Shown here: positions 1 through 5,349 of the stretch, one piece after another
Layout of the letters: every line of letters starts with the position of its first letter
Position numbering within the stretch: position 1 is the first letter of the stretch
The notes under the pieces: model-generated
What the model saw: only the letters and a program-made list of their open reading frames with translations
Database searches by the model: none
Told to the model about the DNA's origin: nothing
Assembly: GCA_045646925.1 (NCBI GenBank)
Contig: JAZRLQ010000045.1
Location: 1 to 8,029 of the forward strand
From: QALR01 sp045646925
Lineage (GTDB): Bacteria; Bacillota; Clostridia; Oscillospirales; CAG-272
Direction: 5' to 3'
Length of the DNA stretch: 8,029 nucleotides
Position numbers and translations under genes: made by a program

Positions 1-148
1 CGCAGGCGTTTCGCAAGCCATGATGACAAAGATTGTCAAGGGTGAAAAAAATCCTTCGGTCGAAAAGTTTGCGCGAATTGCCGAGAAGCTGGGCGTTACT
101 ATGGACGATCTGGCGAAGGATACGCGCGTGCCGGAGCATACAGCGTAA
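1..148 (+). CDS. XRE/Cro-like helix-turn-helix regulator, C-terminal part (5' end outside window)
   Basis: The frame is open from the first base and closes at TAA 146-148, giving about 48 residues. The visible part starts inside the helix-turn-helix: a VSQAMMTKIVKGEKNPS stretch (second/recognition helix region) is followed by VEKFARIAEKLGVTMDDL, the closing helices typical of the HTH_3/XRE family. Only a few residues follow (about 12 after DDL), so the whole protein is probably a short single-domain regulator of Cro or small-repressor type. It would bind operator DNA as a dimer. It lies directly upstream of the early phage genes on the same strand, which fits a Cro-like or early-control role. 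The dyad at 185-204 is a candidate target, but this is inference. The length and the N-terminus cannot be judged from this window. Confidence 0.85.
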   Translation, partial: AGVSQAMMTKIVKGEKNPSVEKFARIAEKLGVTMDDLAKDTRVPEHTA

Positions 149-184
149 GAATCACCGGTTATCGGTCAAGAAGGACAACCGTTC

Positions 185-204
185 CTGCATAAGATGTTAT
201 GCAG
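185..204. promoter_or_regulatory. Perfect 8+8 bp inverted repeat, candidate operator
   Basis: CTGCATAA and TTATGCAG form perfect complementary arms around a 4-base GATG centre. The site lies 36 bases after the XRE stop codon and immediately left of the T-tract of the minus-strand terminator. Its size suits a dimeric XRE repressor operator. It could also form a small RNA hairpin. It has no T-run of its own on the plus strand, so it is unlikely to be a terminator for the XRE gene. Confidence 0.45.
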
Positions 205-205
205 C

Positions 206-244
206 AAAAAGAAAGACCGCCCTGCGCTGGAACACAGGACGGTC
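206..244 (-). terminator. Intrinsic terminator reading leftward (minus strand)
   Basis: The arms are 215-224 (GACCGCCCTG) and 235-244 (CAGGACGGTC), with a 10-base loop. Read on the minus strand all ten pairs form, one of them as a G-U wobble. Read on the plus strand the same position is a C-A mismatch. On the minus strand the hairpin is followed directly by TTTCTTTTT (214 down to 206). On the plus strand the right arm is followed by CGGGG and no T-run. The polarity is therefore clearly minus, although no minus-strand protein gene is present. Confidence 0.75.
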
Positions 245-277
245 CGGGGATATCTATTTCGGACAGAAAAAGATATC
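206..277 (-). ncRNA. Putative small RNA of about 70 nt on the minus strand
   Basis: This short transcription unit is inferred from a promoter and a terminator facing each other correctly. The -10 box occupies 286-281 (minus strand), so the start should fall near 277-274. The transcript would carry a first stem between 278-271 (AGATATCT) and 255-248 (AGATATCC). The pairing extends to ten pairs counting bases 280-279, if they are transcribed. A 15-base loop rich in U follows (UUUUUCUGUCCGAAAU region). The terminator hairpin with its U-tract then ends the RNA. There is no start codon with a ribosome binding site inside, so a non-coding RNA is more likely than a peptide. The target is unknown. 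By position it is comparable in concept to small antisense RNAs of phage immunity regions, but I cannot assign it to a known family. Confidence 0.55.
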
Positions 278-280
278 TCC

Positions 281-308
281 ATTATAACACAAAAAAATCC
301 AAAGTAAA
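281..308 (-). promoter_or_regulatory. Extended -10 promoter for the minus-strand small RNA
   Basis: On the minus strand the sequence TGTTATAAT (289 down to 281) is a perfect extended -10 element (TGN plus TATAAT). Sixteen bases upstream lies TTTACT (308-303), which matches four of six -35 positions. The spacer is T-rich. This is the best sigma-70/sigma-A promoter I can see in the control region. It points away from the early genes toward the terminator at 206-244. Confidence 0.6.
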
Positions 309-328
309 GTGTAAAGGAGAAAAAAGTT

Positions 329-604
329 ATGGCAAATCAGAAAAAACTTACTGACGCCGAGGTTGAGGCGGAGATTGAGAGATTGAATGCGTCGGAGGCT
401 GTTGCACTCGCACGAAGAAAGCTGCGTCTTGAATATCGCAGAAGACAATACCTCTATCAGCTCCGCGACCTTGAGAAAAAAGGCAAGGCGCTGATCCAGG
501 CAGGGATCACAAGAGAGATCCTCGACCGGATGTACGCCGCCACCGGAGACGATCTTCCTTCGTTTACAGAGATCGAATCGGATGAAGACGAGAGATCGAT
601 CTGA
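329..604 (+). CDS. Small helical phage protein of unknown function (91 aa)
   Basis: I do not recognise a named family. The start is supported by AAAGGAG at 313-319, nine bases before the ATG. The protein looks almost entirely helical. Residues 8-55 are rich in Glu, Arg and Leu in a coiled-coil-like pattern with a strongly basic patch near 29-39 (RRKLRLEYRRR). A second helix lies around 56-72, and the C-terminal tail is very acidic (ESDEDERSI). It is the first gene of the rightward early operon and is followed 27 bases later by another small gene. The basic helix could contact nucleic acid or a partner protein, but that is only a guess. No membrane segment or signal peptide is visible. Confidence 0.8.
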   Translation: MANQKKLTDAEVEAEIERLNASEAVALARRKLRLEYRRRQYLYQLRDLEKKGKALIQAGITREILDRMYAATGDDLPSFTEIESDEDERSI

Positions 605-631
605 AATTGAAACACAGAAAAGAGGTCTGAT

Positions 632-814
632 ATGGGCGATACATACAAAGAGGTGCGAACCTTTCACTACAAAAACGCTGTGGTGAGGGTACACATCCCC
701 GATTTGACAGAGGAGGAATCCGAAAGACGTATGAAAGCAATCAAAAAAGCGGCGGCGGCGCTGCTTTCAGAACCTAAAAAAACAGAAAGCGAGAAAACAA
801 ATGGCAAGTCTTAA
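632..814 (+). CDS. Small conserved-type phage protein (60 aa)
   Basis: The function is unknown. The protein begins with a short beta-rich part (residues 6-24: EVRTFHYKNAVVRVHIPDL), then a helix EEESERRMKAIKKAAAALL (residues 27-45), and ends in a Lys/Glu/Ser-rich tail. The pattern 'aromatic-rich strand, VHIPDLTEEE, RMKAIKKAA' resembles small proteins often encoded just before ssb in Clostridia phages; that statement is from memory, not from a search. The ribosome binding site is a modest AGAGGT seven bases before the ATG. The last 14 bases overlap the start of ssb in another frame, which suggests translational coupling of the two genes. Confidence 0.8.
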   Translation: MGDTYKEVRTFHYKNAVVRVHIPDLTEEESERRMKAIKKAAAALLSEPKKTESEKTNGKS

Positions 815-1232
815 CAAAGTAATCTTGATCGGTCACATGACGGCTGATCCTGAGCTGAAGCAGACACCGTCCGGTACCTGCGTATGCTCTTTCTCTATTG
901 GCGTTAGCCGAAAATATACTAAGGGCGAACAGCAGCAGACGGACTTCATCAACGTCGTTGCATGGCGTCAGCAGGCGGAGTTTGTCTCAAAGTATTTCCG
1001 CAAGGGCAACGCAATCTGCATTTGCGGTTCCCTGCAGACGAGATCGTGGACGGACAACCACGGAAATAAGCGCTACGCGACGGAAGTGATCGCGGACGAA
1101 GCTTCTTTCGTCGAGAGAAAAGAAGGCGCTACAGGCGCGAAAAATGAGGCTCAGGCGCAGTCCTACGAGCAGAGTACGTATAACAATCCGAATTTTGAAG
1201 AAATTGCCGGCGACGAAGATCTGCCGTTCTAA
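801..1232 (+). CDS. ssb: Single-stranded DNA-binding protein
   Basis: This is a phage SSB of 143 residues. The OB fold covers about residues 3-107: NKVILIGHMTADPEL at the N-terminus, the FINVVAWRQQAEFVSKYFRKGN block (aromatic Phe49 and Trp55 in the usual DNA-stacking region), then CGSLQTRSWTD and the YATEVIADE strand. A glutamine- and asparagine-rich flexible linker follows. The protein ends in the acidic tip DEDLPF, the conserved peptide through which bacterial SSBs recruit replication and repair partners. It would coat single strands at the phage fork. The start overlaps the preceding gene by 14 bases and has only a weak AG-rich ribosome binding site, so translation is probably coupled to it. 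The length is slightly below the roughly 160-170 aa of host SSBs, as is common in phages. Confidence 0.97.
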   Translation: MASLNKVILIGHMTADPELKQTPSGTCVCSFSIGVSRKYTKGEQQQTDFINVVAWRQQAEFVSKYFRKGNAICICGSLQTRSWTDNHGNKRYATEVIADEASFVERKEGATGAKNEAQAQSYEQSTYNNPNFEEIAGDEDLPF

Positions 1233-1251
1233 AGAAGAAAAGGAGCACTAT

Positions 1252-2784
1252 ATGAAAGAAACCAACTATGATTCCGACCTTGAGCTCGACCTTACCGATG
1301 AAGAAACCTTCGACGATGACGGATCTCGCCGAAAAATGGTCTATATTCCCGTCGAAAAGATCTTCCCTCACCCGGACAACCCGCGCAAGGAGCTCGGCGA
1401 CCTCACGGAGCTCGCCGAGAGCATTATCGAGAGCGGGGTGCTGCAGAATCTGACGGTCGTTCGAAACGTGAACACGAGCAAAGCCTATGACAAGCTTGTG
1501 GATGGCTTCGACCGTGACGGTGTACAATATTCGGAGGCGTATATCGATCACGCGATAAAGCACGCCTTTGAGGATTCCTACATGGTCATCATCGGACACA
1601 GGCGACTTGCCGCCTCGAAGATCGCGGGTATTGCGGAGGTTCCCTGCGTGATCGACGATATGGACTACCGCACGCAGATCGCAACGATGGCGGCGGAGAA
1701 TATGCAGCGAATGGATCTCACCGTCTACGAGCAGGCGGAGTGCTTTGAACAAATGAAGCTCGACCTCGGCATGAGCACCGCCATGATCGCTTCCAAGACC
1801 GGTCTTTCGGATACGACGGTACGGCGCCGCCTGAAGCTCTGCGAGCTGAACCGCGACGTTCTGAAGAAGGTTTCCGGGCGCCAGATCAGCATGGATGATT
1901 TTGACCGCGTATTCAAGATCGAGGACGGTAAGCTGCGCGACGAGGCGCTTGCCGCGATCGGAACGGCGAATTTTGCCGCACAATGCGAGAAGGCGCTTGC
2001 AGATCAGGCGAGAGCCAAGACGGTCGCAGAGCGTAAGCAGATCTGTCTTTCGCTCGGTATGACGGAGATCTCGAAAAGCGCCGTCAACGACAATGACCGA
2101 TATACGTACGTATGTTACTGTTACTCCGAGCCGTTCCGGGAGAACCTCATTGAGAAGCTCGGTGACAACGATCCGAATACGCTCAGCTTCAACGTGGACC
2201 AATACGGCAATACGAGCATTCGCAAGAAAAAGGAGGATGCCGTCATCACCGCCGAAGCGGAGAAAAAGCAAGCGCAGACAAACGAAAAGCTGAAGCGCGA
2301 GGAATGCGCGGCGGCGCTCGACGAGGCATTCAAGCTCGCATACCGCCTGCGATACGATTTCATCCGGCGCTACGGCGACCTTGAGGCAAAGAAGCATATT
2401 GTTGATATTCTGGAAATGGCGGTCGAGGTGAACCGCGAAGAGAAACAGCGCGTGAACATGAAGCTTTTCTGCGAGTTGAACGGCTTCAGCGAAACGGAGC
2501 TTGAAGCAGAGGATATTCCGTCCTTCTCCGCGATCTGCGGACGAACGGGAGCGGGAGCGTATCAGTTGCTGCTGACGTATCTTTACGCGACGATGGGCGA
2601 TTCTCCACGATTGAGATCCTATATCACGAGTTCGTGGCACTGTCTGTACGGAGAATACGAGGAGGACAGCGTGCTGCGCGTGATCTACGACGGACTTTGC
2701 AAGCTCGGCTACGAAATGAGCGACTACGAAAAGGCGCTGATGGACGGAACGAGCGAGCTTTACTACAAGAAGGGGGATATCTAA
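1252..2784 (+). CDS. ParB/Spo0J-type N-terminal domain protein (510 aa)
   Basis: The start is chosen at 1252 because AAAAGGAG (1238-1244) precedes it at seven bases; upstream in-frame ATGs fall inside ssb and lack such a site. After an acidic tail (1-26) the ParB N-terminal domain runs from about residue 29 to 165: VYIPVEKIFPHPDNPRK, then IIGHRRLAASKIAG (115-118 GHRR, the nucleotide-binding box of ParB CTPases) and MAAENMQRMDLTVYEQA (box III). A helix-turn-helix follows at 177-197 (IASKTGLSDTTVRRRLKL). Between the first two boxes there is an extra segment at about 72-109 not found in chromosomal ParB. The C-terminal 270 residues hold a charged, probably coiled-coil region near 335-375 and an unassigned helical part. 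It lies between ssb and the replisome organizer, so a role in phage replication, DNA organisation or regulation is more likely than classical partition. No parS-like site was seen. Confidence 0.9.
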   Translation: MKETNYDSDLELDLTDEETFDDDGSRRKMVYIPVEKIFPHPDNPRKELGDLTELAESIIESGVLQNLTVVRNVNTSKAYDKLVDGFDRDGVQYSEAYIDHAIKHAFEDSYMVIIGHRRLAASKIAGIAEVPCVIDDMDYRTQIATMAAENMQRMDLTVYEQAECFEQMKLDLGMSTAMIASKTGLSDTTVRRRLKLCELNRDVLKKVSGRQISMDDFDRVFKIEDGKLRDEALAAIGTANFAAQCEKALADQARAKTVAERKQICLSLGMTEISKSAVNDNDRYTYVCYCYSEPFRENLIEKLGDNDPNTLSFNVDQYGNTSIRKKKEDAVITAEAEKKQAQTNEKLKREECAAALDEAFKLAYRLRYDFIRRYGDLEAKKHIVDILEMAVEVNREEKQRVNMKLFCELNGFSETELEAEDIPSFSAICGRTGAGAYQLLLTYLYATMGDSPRLRSYITSSWHCLYGEYEEDSVLRVIYDGLCKLGYEMSDYEKALMDGTSELYYKKGDI

Positions 2785-2785
2785 A

Positions 2786-3172
2786 ATGACGGAACTTGAA
2801 AAAGCAAGAAGCAATTTATTTAAAGAGATCGATATCAATAAGCTCGTCGAGGAGGCTGGCGAAGCGTTCGACAATCACGCCGATTATCTGCAAGCCTTAA
2901 AACGAAAGGGGCGCGCCGCATTCGATAAGAAGGTGCGTATGGATGATATGATCTTCGAAGCCGAAACGTTCATGTTCGTGCTTAACGTGGTCATGAACCG
3001 CTTGCCGCTGAACGTACATACGCTCCAACAATTCGTCGGAACTTTGAACGCAATGGCGACCTTTCTGTCCGGCACTCTGGATGAGAATCAAAAGGCTTAC
3101 GCCGAAGTTGTCAAGCGTGCGCTCTCCGGAATCTTCCTCAGCGTGGGCGTGGAGAGAATCAAGGAGGAGTGA
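2786..3172 (+). CDS. Helical protein of unknown function (128 aa)
   Basis: I do not recognise a family. The ATG comes one base after the ParB-like gene's TAA, with a GGGGG ribosome binding site nine bases upstream, so it belongs to the same operon. The sequence looks all-alpha: a charged N-terminal half (residues 1-55, with INKLVEEAGEAFDNHADYLQAL and a basic LKRKGRAAFDKK patch) and a more hydrophobic C-terminal half (56-122, FEAETFMFVLNVVMNRLPLNVHTLQQF and FLSGIFLSVGVERI-like helices). There is no cysteine, no signal peptide and no convincing transmembrane segment. Its position between the ParB-like protein and the replisome organizer suggests a replication accessory role, but nothing in the sequence proves this. 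Confidence 0.8.
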   Translation: MTELEKARSNLFKEIDINKLVEEAGEAFDNHADYLQALKRKGRAAFDKKVRMDDMIFEAETFMFVLNVVMNRLPLNVHTLQQFVGTLNAMATFLSGTLDENQKAYAEVVKRALSGIFLSVGVERIKEE

Positions 3173-3178
3173 TTATGA

Positions 3179-4006
3179 ATGGCTGACGTAAAATGGATAA
3201 AAATCACGACGGATATGTTTGACAACAGGAAAATCAAGCATTTGCGTAAGCTCCCGGAAGGAAACGACATCGTCCTTATTTGGGTCATGCTTCTTACAAT
3301 GGCGGGAAGGTGCAATTCCGGCGGAATGATCTTTCTGACGGAGAACATTCCGTACACCACGAAAATGCTTGCGGACGAGCTCGATTTCAAGGAAAGCACC
3401 GTTTCCCTCGCTCTGCAGGCTTTGGAGCAGCTTGACATGATCGTAACGTGCGAAGACTTCTTCTCCATCGTGGGATGGGAGGAACATCAGAATGCGGGCA
3501 GGCTCTCGGAAATAAGAGAATATAACCGTCTCGCACAGCAGAAATCAAGAGCAAAAAAGAAGCTTCTCAGTGCTGTCAATGACATGTCAATGACAAGTCA
3601 AACATGTCACGAGATAGAAGAAGATAAAGAAGAAGATAAAGAATCTCATTCATTCTTTCATTCTGCAAATTCTGTGGAAAATACAGACAGCGAATTCAAT
3701 GTGGAAAACTATGTGGAAAATGCGGTTTCCGAGTCGGGATTGGAAGGCAAAGACGCGGATCAGTACCGAGAAGTATTAAAAGAAAGTCTCCGGCTCAAAT
3801 ATTTGGGCGGCACTCTCGGTCAGGGTATCATTCTTATGTCTGACTTACAGTTTGCAGATCTCTGTGACAGGCTTTCCCTTGACGAGTTGGACAAGTATTT
3901 CGAGATCGTCACGGAATGTGAGAAGAACGGCAAGCGCTATAAGAAGAAATCACATTACCAAGCTATATTGGATATGGCGATGAAGGACAGGAGGATAAAA
4001 ATATGA
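3179..4006 (+). CDS. Phage replisome organizer / DnaD-like replication initiator
   Basis: Residues 1-127 match the phage replisome organizer N-terminal domain: MADVKWIKITTDMFDNRKIKHLRKLPEG, IVLIWVMLLTMAGRCNSGGMIFLTE, then a winged-helix-like ADELDFKESTVSLALQALEQLDMI and the WEEHQNAGRLSEIREYNRLAQQKSRAKKK end. A low-complexity acidic linker (about 130-190) joins it to a C-terminal domain (195-275) that ends in HYQAILDMAMKDRR, reminiscent of the YxxxIL motif of DnaD-like proteins. Such proteins bind the phage origin and bring in the helicase machinery. The DNA coding for the linker contains direct repeats and three DnaA-box matches, described separately. AAGGAGGAG at 3161-3169 serves as ribosome binding site; a competing ATG at 3175 opens only a three-codon frame. 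The TGA overlaps the start of the AbrB gene (ATGA). Confidence 0.92.
   Translation: MADVKWIKITTDMFDNRKIKHLRKLPEGNDIVLIWVMLLTMAGRCNSGGMIFLTENIPYTTKMLADELDFKESTVSLALQALEQLDMIVTCEDFFSIVGWEEHQNAGRLSEIREYNRLAQQKSRAKKKLLSAVNDMSMTSQTCHEIEEDKEEDKESHSFFHSANSVENTDSEFNVENYVENAVSESGLEGKDADQYREVLKESLRLKYLGGTLGQGIILMSDLQFADLCDRLSLDELDKYFEIVTECEKNGKRYKKKSHYQAILDMAMKDRRIKI
3574..3609 (+). repeat. 11-bp direct repeats (iteron-like)
   Basis: TGTCAATGACA occurs twice head to tail at 3574-3584 and 3585-3595. It is followed by degenerate copies beginning AGTCA at 3596 and TGTCA at 3605. The spacing of 11, 11 and 9 bases places the TGTCA cores on nearly one face of the helix. The junction of the first two units also forms the 10-bp palindrome TGACATGTCA (3580-3589). 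These are possible binding sites for the initiator encoded by the same gene. Confidence 0.7.
3617..3640 (+). repeat. 12-bp perfect tandem repeat, two copies
   Basis: GAAGAAGATAAA occurs at 3617-3628 and again at 3629-3640 without mismatch, encoding a repeated EEDK. It may be part of the origin architecture, or simply a slippage duplication in an acidic linker. Confidence 0.8.
3673..3720 (-). promoter_or_regulatory. Three identical DnaA-box consensus sites
   Basis: TGTGGAAAA is present at 3673-3681, 3700-3708 and 3712-3720. The reverse complement, TTTTCCACA, fits the DnaA-box consensus TTWTNCACA exactly, and all three copies point the same way. Reading the rest of the window by eye I found near matches but no further exact one. 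Clustering within 48 bases makes host DnaA binding plausible. Confidence 0.65.
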
Positions 4007-4296
4007 AAACGGGAATAATCAGACGAATTGACGACCTCGGACGGATCGTCATTCCGAAGGAAATCCTGCGTTCGAGGATCATTCCGCCGGGAACTCCCTT
4101 CGAAATAAGTCTTGACGGGGATCGTATCGTCCTGGAGCGATACGATCCGGCGCACGATCATGAGGAGGCTGTCGACAGAATCATTGCAAATCTCCGCGAG
4201 GACGAGCTCGTGGGCGATGAAAAACGAAAAGCGATCGAGGCTCTTGAAACAGCACGCGATCTGCTTCGACAAAAAGAAGAAAGGCGCTGGAAATGA
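4003..4296 (+). CDS. AbrB/SpoVT-type transcriptional regulator
   Basis: Residues 1-47 form a clear AbrB N-terminal swapped-hairpin DNA-binding domain: MKTGIIRRIDDLGRIVIPKEILR, then GTPFEISLDGDRIVLERY. This is the pattern of AbrB, Abh and SpoVT, which bind DNA as dimers or tetramers through the RRIDDLGRIVIP strand-turn. The C-terminal half (50-97) is a highly charged helix, not the SpoVT GAF domain, and probably mediates oligomerisation. A strong AGGAGG lies nine bases before the ATG, which overlaps the replisome organizer stop codon (ATGA). The gene therefore sits within the replication operon. It could regulate phage early promoters or interfere with host transition-state control; both are inference. 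Confidence 0.93.
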   Translation: MKTGIIRRIDDLGRIVIPKEILRSRIIPPGTPFEISLDGDRIVLERYDPAHDHEEAVDRIIANLREDELVGDEKRKAIEALETARDLLRQKEERRWK

Positions 4297-5009
4297 AAGG
4301 ACATAAAAGAATCGCAGAAATTCTGCAAGAAGAATACGGTGTGAAGGATTTCACCAAATACGAGGATATTACATACAAGATCGAGCGGTTCACGGATAAG
4401 GTTTCCCGCGTTACGATCAGATCCAATAAGAAGATCTTCGCTCCCGTGTACGCGATGTTTGACAGATGGTTCATGGGGTGGTACGGCGATTATGGATCTT
4501 GGGGATTCTGCTGCACATGGGATACCGACGTTATGAATCTTGCGTACGAATCGCCGTATTATCAGCTCGAAAAATTGGAGAGCCGTGAAAGAACGGAGTT
4601 TGACGAAGACGTTTGCCGTGAAAATCTGATCAAGAAGATCAAAGAGTCCGTTTTCTACGAATACGATCTGACGGAAGAAGAGAAAGCAAACTTCGATACG
4701 TTCATTGAAGATCCCTATAACGATTATCTCGACTATGATGACGAGCTTTACGCTCAGAAAGAAATTTGTGAAAAGCTCAAGGCGCTATGGAACGCCGCCG
4801 GTGATCAATACGAGTGGATCTCCGCCGTGCGCAATATCGATTTCACACAAGAAGAATGCAGTTATTTTTTCGGGTGCGAAGCATATGAACTTTACGGTAT
4901 CGGGCAAAAAGAGCCGGCGCGGTTTTTCATCATTCTCTATCTTTTGAGCGTCGTTTGCGAATCGGAAAAGGCATTGCAGGAAGGAGCGGACCATGACAGA
5001 ACAGATTGA
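4293..5009 (+). CDS. Unknown acidic, aromatic-rich phage protein (238 aa)
   Basis: No family is recognised. The ATG overlaps the AbrB stop (ATGA), so translation is probably coupled; the ribosome binding site (AGAAAGG) is weak. Residues 1-35 look helical and basic-acidic. Residues 48-85 carry a striking aromatic segment (FDRWFMGWYGDYGSWGFCCTW) with a Cys-Cys pair. Residues 100-165 are very acidic with DLTEEEKANFDTFIEDPYNDYLDYDDE. Near the end, FFIILYLLSVVC (211-222) is hydrophobic but short for a membrane span, so it is more likely a buried helix. The last 17 bases overlap the next gene. No signal peptide and no catalytic motif are visible. Confidence 0.8.
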   Translation: MKGHKRIAEILQEEYGVKDFTKYEDITYKIERFTDKVSRVTIRSNKKIFAPVYAMFDRWFMGWYGDYGSWGFCCTWDTDVMNLAYESPYYQLEKLESRERTEFDEDVCRENLIKKIKESVFYEYDLTEEEKANFDTFIEDPYNDYLDYDDELYAQKEICEKLKALWNAAGDQYEWISAVRNIDFTQEECSYFFGCEAYELYGIGQKEPARFFIILYLLSVVCESEKALQEGADHDRTD

Positions 5010-5337
5010 AAATAAAGAGGTGCTTGGGCTTATAAAAGAATTTGGAGAACTCTCCACAAAAATCAATTTAATTCGCGAAAAGCTCAAAAAAATTTATCCG
5101 TTTGATGATTTGACGGATTGGGACGCAACCGGTGTATATGACGGATGTATCATCAAAGACGGCTATCTTTATGATTCTAAAGGCAAGTTGCTTAGCAAAT
5201 ACGGTGGGTGCATGAATGAGGATGTTCCTTACTTCGTCAATCAGTATACGGGATATTGCGAGGATGACTACTACGGAACGATGTTCATTAAAGTTGACGA
5301 AAAGAACACTTTCGTTGCCATTCAGTATTGGTGTTGA
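4993..5337 (+). CDS. Unknown small protein (114 aa), AT-rich gene
   Basis: The function is unknown. A strong AGGAAGGAG site precedes the ATG, and the gene overlaps the end of the previous one by 17 bases. The N-terminal 35 residues form a charged coiled-coil-like helix (ENKEVLGLIKEFGELSTKINLIREKLKKI). The remainder (36-114) looks beta-rich, with repeated Gly-Tyr-Asp turns (TGVYDGCIIKDGYLYDSKGKLL) and ends in VAIQYWC. Codons end in A or T far more often than in the ParB-like gene upstream, which suggests separate acquisition. Its neighbours give no pathway clue. Confidence 0.75.
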   Translation: MTEQIENKEVLGLIKEFGELSTKINLIREKLKKIYPFDDLTDWDATGVYDGCIIKDGYLYDSKGKLLSKYGGCMNEDVPYFVNQYTGYCEDDYYGTMFIKVDEKNTFVAIQYWC

Positions 5338-5349
5338 AAGGAGCAAGCA

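Larger units (their letters stand above)
3574..3720. other. Candidate replication origin inside the replisome organizer gene
   Basis: Within 147 bases that encode the nonconserved protein linker there are, in order, 11-bp repeats (3574-3609), a 12-bp tandem repeat (3617-3640), an AT-rich run with repeated CATTC (3647-3664), and three TGTGGAAAA boxes (3673-3720). The stretch is visibly more AT-rich than the flanking coding sequence. Known phage origins (lambda inside gene O, SPP1 inside gene 38) also lie within the initiator gene. The origin call is inference from this architecture. Confidence 0.65.

Noticed and set aside
260..288. Rightward promoter: CGGACA, 17-base spacer, TATAAC
   Set aside because: The -35 matches only four positions and the -10 lacks the final T. 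The same bases form a much better leftward extended -10. The early operon may instead be read from upstream of the window.
194..307. Rightward 37-codon open frame across the hairpins
   Set aside because: It has no ribosome binding site, it coincides with the inverted repeats, and the reading frame follows from the structured DNA. The small RNA explanation is better.
254..694. 146-codon minus-strand open frame over the first early genes
   Set aside because: It has no ribosome binding site or recognisable motif, and two well-formed plus-strand genes occupy the same DNA.
1144..1251. Upstream in-frame ATG extending the ParB-like protein by 36 residues
   Set aside because: It lies inside ssb, encodes a low-complexity Arg/Ser stretch and lacks a ribosome binding site. 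The 1252 start has AAAAGGAG at the right distance.
2102..2113. 12-bp perfect palindrome ATACGTACGTAT in the ParB-like gene
   Set aside because: About two ungapped palindromes of this size are expected by chance in 8 kb, and it is not repeated or like parS.
2773..2782. GGGGATATCT identical to the left arm at 246-255
   Set aside because: The copy is a ribosome binding site plus stop codon of the ParB-like gene. One short match without a partner arm is not evidence for an operator.
1129..2874. 581-codon open frame on the minus strand opposite the ParB-like gene
   Set aside because: It is a mirror frame caused by GC-rich codon use in the real gene. The plus-strand protein has clear ParB motifs and a ribosome binding site.
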